DNA of 9,781 nt from Chloroflexota bacterium (GTDB lineage Bacteria; Chloroflexota; Dehalococcoidia; GIF9; UBA5629). Made by a program: the position numbers and the translations under genes. Location: NCBI GenBank assembly GCA_020354105.1, contig CP070642.1, forward strand, positions 824,625 to 834,405, given 5' to 3'. Below the pieces are notes generated by a model. That model made no database searches. It had not been told where the DNA came from and worked only from the letters and a program-made list of their open reading frames with translations. This document shows positions 6,454 to 9,781 of the stretch, one piece after another (the first letter of the stretch is position 1; each line of letters starts with the position of its first letter).

Positions 6454-7755
6454 CTAACTACTGAAGATGAGTGAAGGTATCCACAGAACTAGAGAGGGGA
6501 AAACTATAAAAAGTAAAAGCCCAAGGACTAAAATGAGGAAAAAGGGCATTGCTCCCATAACTACTTCGTCCAGCTTGCTGGCCGCCATGCCTTGGACGAT
6601 GAAAAGAATGATACCAACTGGCGGGGTGAGCATACCCGTTTCAGTCAATACCACTAGTAAAACACCAAACCAAACAGGGTCGAATCCTATCGCTACAACT
6701 GCGGGAAGTACAACAGGGGTGGTTACTACGACTATGGATAATCCCTCCATGACGCAGCCTAATAATATATATATTAAAGATACGATGATCAATATTCCTA
6801 CTGGTGACATTTCCAAACCAGCTATAAACAGACCTAATGCTTCTGCAGTTCCAGCTAAAGAGAGAACGCTCCCCACCATGGTTGCGCCAATAACAATAAA
6901 CATAACCATGCAAGTGGTCGTCACTGCGTTCACAAGAGACAACCACAAAGTATGCCAAGTGAGCCGTCGATATCCTATCGCTATGAATATAGCCCCTGAG
7001 GCTCCTAACGCTGCCGCTTCTGTTGGAGTAGCAAATCCAGTAAATATTGAACCCAATACAATACTCATAATGATAAATATTGGCCATAAGTCAGCAAAAC
7101 CCAACAGCAAATCTTTTGATGAAAAAGCTTTTTCCTTGGGCGCTAACTTAGGGTTTCTGACTGCCCTGATTCCGATATAAATCATGAACATTAAACTAAG
7201 TATAACGCCAGGTATTATGCCACCGGCAAAAAGCCTACCTACCGAAACCTCTGCTATCGCGCCGTATACGATCATAGTTATGCTTGGAGGTATTAAAACA
7301 CCCAGGGTACCACCTGCGGCCAAAGAACCCAGACTCAGCCTCTCACTGTAGTCCCTGCGCTTCAATTCTGGTAGCGCCACTGTGCCAATAGTTACGGCAG
7401 TAGCGGCACTTGAACCCGAAATGGCAGCAAATAAACTACACGCTCCTATATTTGAATGTAGCAATCCTCCGGGAGCCCAAGCCAAGTATTTACTTGCTCC
7501 CCGATAAATCTTCTCCGAGATTCCAGAATGTAGAAGAATCTCACCCATGAATACGAAAAGTGGAATCGCAGTCAGAATGAAGCTATTTGAAGTGACCCAA
7601 GGGGTATAAGCAATGAGCGTAGCGCCATGTCCAAGAATGAGTAAGGTTACCAATCCCACGATCCCTAGTCCAATTGCAATCGATATACCACTCAATAACA
7701 ATATGATTAGTCCTGTAAAAAAAAACAAACCTATTAAAATTGGGTCCAATCTCAC
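6454..7755 (-). CDS. dctM: TRAP transporter large permease subunit DctM
   Basis: Inner-membrane transport channel of a tripartite ATP-independent periplasmic (TRAP) transporter, which uses an ion gradient to import a solute, usually a carboxylate, delivered by DctP. The 433-residue protein is hydrophobic throughout, consistent with about 12 membrane segments. It carries the family signatures IPLFVFMGEIL (64-74), AAISGSSAATAVTIG (110-124), GVLIPPS (152-158), FATPTEAAALG (241-251) and TETGMLTPPVG (371-381). Start choice is uncertain. GTG at 7755 gives MRLDPILIG but lies only three bases from GGAGG (7759-7763). TTG at 7749 would give MDPILIG with a nine-base spacing and resembles many DctM N-termini. 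It is last in the minus-strand order dctP-dctQ-dctM, 55 bases after dctQ. It is more AT-rich than the moa-dnaN side. Confidence 0.95.
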   Translation of the reverse strand: MRLDPILIGLFFFTGLIILLLSGISIAIGLGIVGLVTLLILGHGATLIAYTPWVTSNSFILTAIPLFVFMGEILLHSGISEKIYRGASKYLAWAPGGLLHSNIGACSLFAAISGSSAATAVTIGTVALPELKRRDYSERLSLGSLAAGGTLGVLIPPSITMIVYGAIAEVSVGRLFAGGIIPGVILSLMFMIYIGIRAVRNPKLAPKEKAFSSKDLLLGFADLWPIFIIMSIVLGSIFTGFATPTEAAALGASGAIFIAIGYRRLTWHTLWLSLVNAVTTTCMVMFIVIGATMVGSVLSLAGTAEALGLFIAGLEMSPVGILIIVSLIYILLGCVMEGLSIVVVTTPVVLPAVVAIGFDPVWFGVLLVVLTETGMLTPPVGIILFIVQGMAASKLDEVVMGAMPFFLILVLGLLLFIVFPSLVLWIPSLIFSS

Positions 7756-7810
7756 TCTCCTCCAGATACTTAGAGATAGCCACTTTTTTATAAGATTTCT
7801 TCAGAATAAG

Positions 7811-8314
7811 TTACTTAGTAAAATCTCGCTTTTGATTATGCTTGATAATTTCAGCCATTATAGCCATAGCCAATAGGCCAAGTCCTAAAGGTATCAATAG
7901 CTGTATTGGCCACAGTGGGGTACGCAGAAGGGTCATGGAAACGCTTCCTAAAGTGTAAGCACGTATTACACGCTGCAACGTAACCCAGAGAAGCCATATA
8001 ACAAAAGCGAGGCCTATATACGACGTGACTAGTTTTAACACCCATCGCCATTTTGGAGGAAGCCTAGTAATAACCACGTCTATTTCAACGTGTTTAGCTA
8101 CCCTCTGCGTATAGGCTAAACCTAGAAAAACGATGATAACCAGGGAATATCCTGAAAATTCGTGGGCAACACCAGTTGGATATTCAAAATGTCTTCCAAT
8201 CACATCTACTGTTATAAGCAATGTCATAAGAAATAGAGCCAATGCTGCCAATGCACCACTGGGAGAAAAGCACCATTTATCCAACCACCTAATGAAGGAA
8301 AGCAAATGTTTCAT
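7811..8314 (-). CDS. dctQ: TRAP transporter small permease subunit DctQ
   Basis: Small membrane subunit that pairs with DctM and helps dock the solute-binding protein. The 167 residues fit the four-helix DctQ fold, with helices near 20-40, 55-72, 92-113 and 135-156. Family landmarks are TVDVIGRH (35-42), the HEFSGYSL segment (51-58), KHVEIDVV (74-81) and the TPLWPIQLLIPLG stretch (132-144). The start is ATG at 8314, with AGGGA about 12 bases upstream, a rather weak and distant ribosome site. A second ATG at 8319 is out of frame and stops after one further codon. The gap of 134 bases from dctP contains a strong hairpin. Like most DctQ proteins it is poorly conserved, but the context makes the call secure. 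Confidence 0.92.
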   Translation of the reverse strand: MKHLLSFIRWLDKWCFSPSGALAALALFLMTLLITVDVIGRHFEYPTGVAHEFSGYSLVIIVFLGLAYTQRVAKHVEIDVVITRLPPKWRWVLKLVTSYIGLAFVIWLLWVTLQRVIRAYTLGSVSMTLLRTPLWPIQLLIPLGLGLLAMAIMAEIIKHNQKRDFTK

Positions 8315-8355
8315 TTCATTGTACTATCCCTTGCCATATACTTACTCTGAGAATT

Positions 8356-8395
8356 CCCCTCTGCCGTGCTTGTAGCAACAAACAAGGCAGAGGGG
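8356..8395 (-). promoter_or_regulatory. Intercistronic stem-loop between dctP and dctQ
   Basis: Arms CCCCTCTGCC (8356-8365) and GGCAGAGGGG (8386-8395) form a perfect 10-bp stem with a 20-base loop that can add four more pairs after a bulge. It lies 53 bases after the dctP stop. No T-run follows on either strand, so it is not a standard terminator. An RNA-stabilising or partly terminating element that raises dctP over dctQM is plausible but inferred. Confidence 0.55.
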
Positions 8396-8448
8396 GCCAC
8401 ATACACTTCGTGTACCTCAGCTACAAAACATTCTGTGCATCTCTAACC

Positions 8449-9618
8449 TTAGCCGCCACGCATTTCAAATGCGATTTCTAGCATCTCCTGAGCTACAGGA
8501 CCACCATCATCTGCCCATTCTTGCCACAAGGTTGTGAATTTGTCGGAAATCATTCGCATTATCTCAGGGTCAACCTCATGTATTTCGATTCCTGCATCTC
8601 TGAATTTTTCAAACTCCGTTTCAAGTTGTGGCCAAGACCCTTCAAATGCGCGCTCAGTAAAGCTTTCTAACTCTTCCTCTAGGATTATTTGGTACTCATA
8701 AGGTAGATCGTGGAAGTTTTCATTATTGTAAGCAATGTAGTAAGAAGAAGACGGCAAATTAAGAGCATAAGCATGCTTGATGAATTCTTCAGCCGAGATA
8801 GGGAAAATGCCTCCAACCCCGGAGAAGTAACCATCTACAACTCCCCGCTGGAGTGCTAGGTATACCTCCAAATAGCTTATAATAATCGGATTCGCATTCA
8901 AGAGTTCGCCTACGTGAGCTGAGGGTTCATCCCAGACTCTGATCTTAAGTCCTTTCAAATCAGCCACGTCCTCTAATGGGGCTTTAGTATACAAATATGT
9001 GGGGTCGTGGGTACCAAATGCACGCGGTGTAATGCCTATCTTCCTAAGTTCTCGCTCCATGATAGGCTGAACTTTTTCAGCGAGTTGATAGTAATCATCC
9101 GGCCATGATAGAAGGAAAGGCTGTTGAAATATTCCTATCCAAGGTAGTACTCCTGAAGCGTGACCTACACCTACCATGCCCATCTCGATAACCCCTTCCC
9201 CAACAGCAAACTGGTATTCACCAGCTTCAATTCCAAGCGAACCACCCGGGTACTGTGTAATCTCGAACCTACCATCGGTGCGATCAAGTATCGTATCTAC
9301 CATCGTTTGCACATTTTTTTCCCAATAGTGACCTGGTGGGACGATGTGTCCAAGTCCCCACCGTACTATAGGCAATTCGGGCGCTGGAGCCGGAGCCGGA
9401 GCTGGTGCTGGGGTCGGTGCTGGAGCTGGTGCAGGAGCAGGAGCAGGAGCAGGAGCTGGTTTTGGAGATGGTGCTGGGGTCGGTGCTGGCGCTGGAGCTG
9501 GTGCTGGCGCCGGTGCAGATGGTGGAGCCGGTGCAGCACAGGCTATTAAGAATGACAACAAGAATATGAGCATTACACATGTGCTAATCAATAGGGAGAG
9601 CAATTTTTCCTTTTTCAT
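8449..9618 (-). CDS. dctP: TRAP transporter solute-binding lipoprotein DctP with long Ala-Pro tether
   Basis: Extracytoplasmic receptor that captures the substrate and hands it to DctQM. Residues 1-26 are a lipoprotein signal peptide (MKKEK, hydrophobic core, lipobox LIAC with C27 as the predicted lipid anchor). A 53-residue linker (28-80) made almost only of Ala and Pro follows, and then the binding domain from about 83 to 389. Family features include LKGLKIRVWDEPSAHVGELL (221-240), where R227 is at the position of the arginine that pairs with substrate carboxylates, and EVYLALQRGVVDGYFSG (251-267). Length of 389 exceeds the usual 320-350 because of the linker. ATG at 9618 lies six bases after a perfect AGGAGG (9625-9630), a much stronger site than those of dctQ and dctM. 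The substrate cannot be told: neighbours offer no catabolic clue, and TRAP ligands range over C4-dicarboxylates, keto acids, sugar acids and others. Confidence 0.94.
   Translation of the reverse strand: MKKEKLLSLLISTCVMLIFLLSFLIACAAPAPPSAPAPAPAPAPAPTPAPSPKPAPAPAPAPAPAPAPTPAPAPAPAPAPELPIVRWGLGHIVPPGHYWEKNVQTMVDTILDRTDGRFEITQYPGGSLGIEAGEYQFAVGEGVIEMGMVGVGHASGVLPWIGIFQQPFLLSWPDDYYQLAEKVQPIMERELRKIGITPRAFGTHDPTYLYTKAPLEDVADLKGLKIRVWDEPSAHVGELLNANPIIISYLEVYLALQRGVVDGYFSGVGGIFPISAEEFIKHAYALNLPSSSYYIAYNNENFHDLPYEYQIILEEELESFTERAFEGSWPQLETEFEKFRDAGIEIHEVDPEIMRMISDKFTTLWQEWADDGGPVAQEMLEIAFEMRGG
9379..9537 (-). repeat. Low-complexity Ala-Pro coding repeat in dctP
   Basis: 159 bases encoding the Ala-Pro tether. 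On the + strand it is a run of GGAGC/GGTGC-type units. A 20-base segment at 9404-9423 recurs exactly at 9470-9489, 66 bases (22 codons) apart, which points to in-frame expansion by slippage or unequal recombination. The antisense frame here (Arg/Ser/Trp-rich) is a shadow. Confidence 0.85.
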
Positions 9619-9711
9619 TTTTCACCTCCTGTTTGAAATTTATGCAGACTACCTTGTATTTCATTATTCAACGCCTTCAAATAATGCTAACTCAGTGCAA
9701 CAGGGCTATCA

Positions 9712-9781
9712 TTATTCTATTTCAGCCTCAGAGCCGTACTCTAAGCAGCATCCACAGGCATCTTCGCCTGGTGGACTCCGG
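9712..9781 (-). CDS. Possible C-terminal end of an upstream minus-strand gene
   Basis: A minus-strand frame enters from the right edge and stops at TAA (9712-9714), reading 22 residues that include GEDACGCCLEYGSEAE. The acidic tail and Cys cluster look protein-like. However, another minus-strand frame is also open at the edge for 12 codons, and the sequence holds an inverted repeat (9752-9759 with 9766-9774), so noncoding sequence is possible. I cannot assign a family. Confidence 0.3.
   Translation of the reverse strand, partial: RSPPGEDACGCCLEYGSEAEIE

Noticed and set aside
6467..7180. 237-codon plus-strand frame opposite dctM
   Set aside because: It is rich in Thr, Asn, Pro and Ile as expected from the complement of a membrane protein gene, and dctM carries all its family signatures on the other strand.
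9379..9537. CRISPR or tandem-repeat array
   Set aside because: The repetition is low-complexity Ala-Pro coding sequence in frame with dctP, without unique spacers.
9160..9549. Plus-strand frame rich in Arg, Ser and Trp
   Set aside because: It is the complement of the Ala-Pro repeat of dctP; its odd composition follows from that repeat.
9752..9774. Hairpin near the right edge as a terminator
   Set aside because: The stem has a bulge and no T-run on either strand, and it may lie inside a coding frame cut by the window edge.

Overview
The window looks like a bacterial chromosome segment. The best guess is Chloroflexota, Dehalococcoidia or a relative. That is inference from three things: a lipoprotein with a long Ala-Pro tether, a large serine recombinase remnant beside a tRNA/tmRNA-like 3'-end repeat (an arrangement known from Dehalococcoides genomic islands), and dnaN lying away from dnaA. 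No marker here fixes the taxonomy.

Left part (1-3408, + strand, relatively GC-rich): the tail of an unidentified gene is coupled by a TGATG overlap to rdgB (nucleotide-pool sanitation). moaA and moaC follow; together they catalyse the first step of molybdenum cofactor synthesis. dnaN (the DNA polymerase III sliding clamp) comes next and has a plausible promoter of its own.

Middle part (3383-6211) is the most interesting. The dnaN 3' end overlaps, in antisense, the C-terminal remnant of a large serine recombinase. The last eight codons of dnaN, stop included, occur again 2.75 kb downstream (6137-6160) with only three synonymous changes, just before a strong intrinsic terminator. This reads as the scar of an element that integrated into the dnaN 3' end, supplied a replacement tail and pushed the original tail and terminator downstream. 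Inside this interval recN (DNA repair ATPase) is bracketed by a second, nested pair of 20-bp direct repeats carrying a tRNA T-loop-like sequence. The right-hand copy runs into a CCACCA end resembling the 3' end of tmRNA (ssrA) or a tRNA. recN has a perfect TATAAT box with a 15-bp dyad lying on the end of it.

Right part (6454-9618, - strand, more AT-rich): a complete TRAP transporter operon dctP-dctQ-dctM. The solute-binding protein is a predicted lipoprotein with a 53-residue Ala/Pro-rich tether. A 10-bp perfect hairpin sits between dctP and dctQ and may set the ratio of binding protein to permease. The substrate cannot be read from the sequence. At the right edge there may be the tail of another minus-strand gene.

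No complete new defence or metabolic system is visible. The novel element is the nested attachment-site-like architecture around recN.
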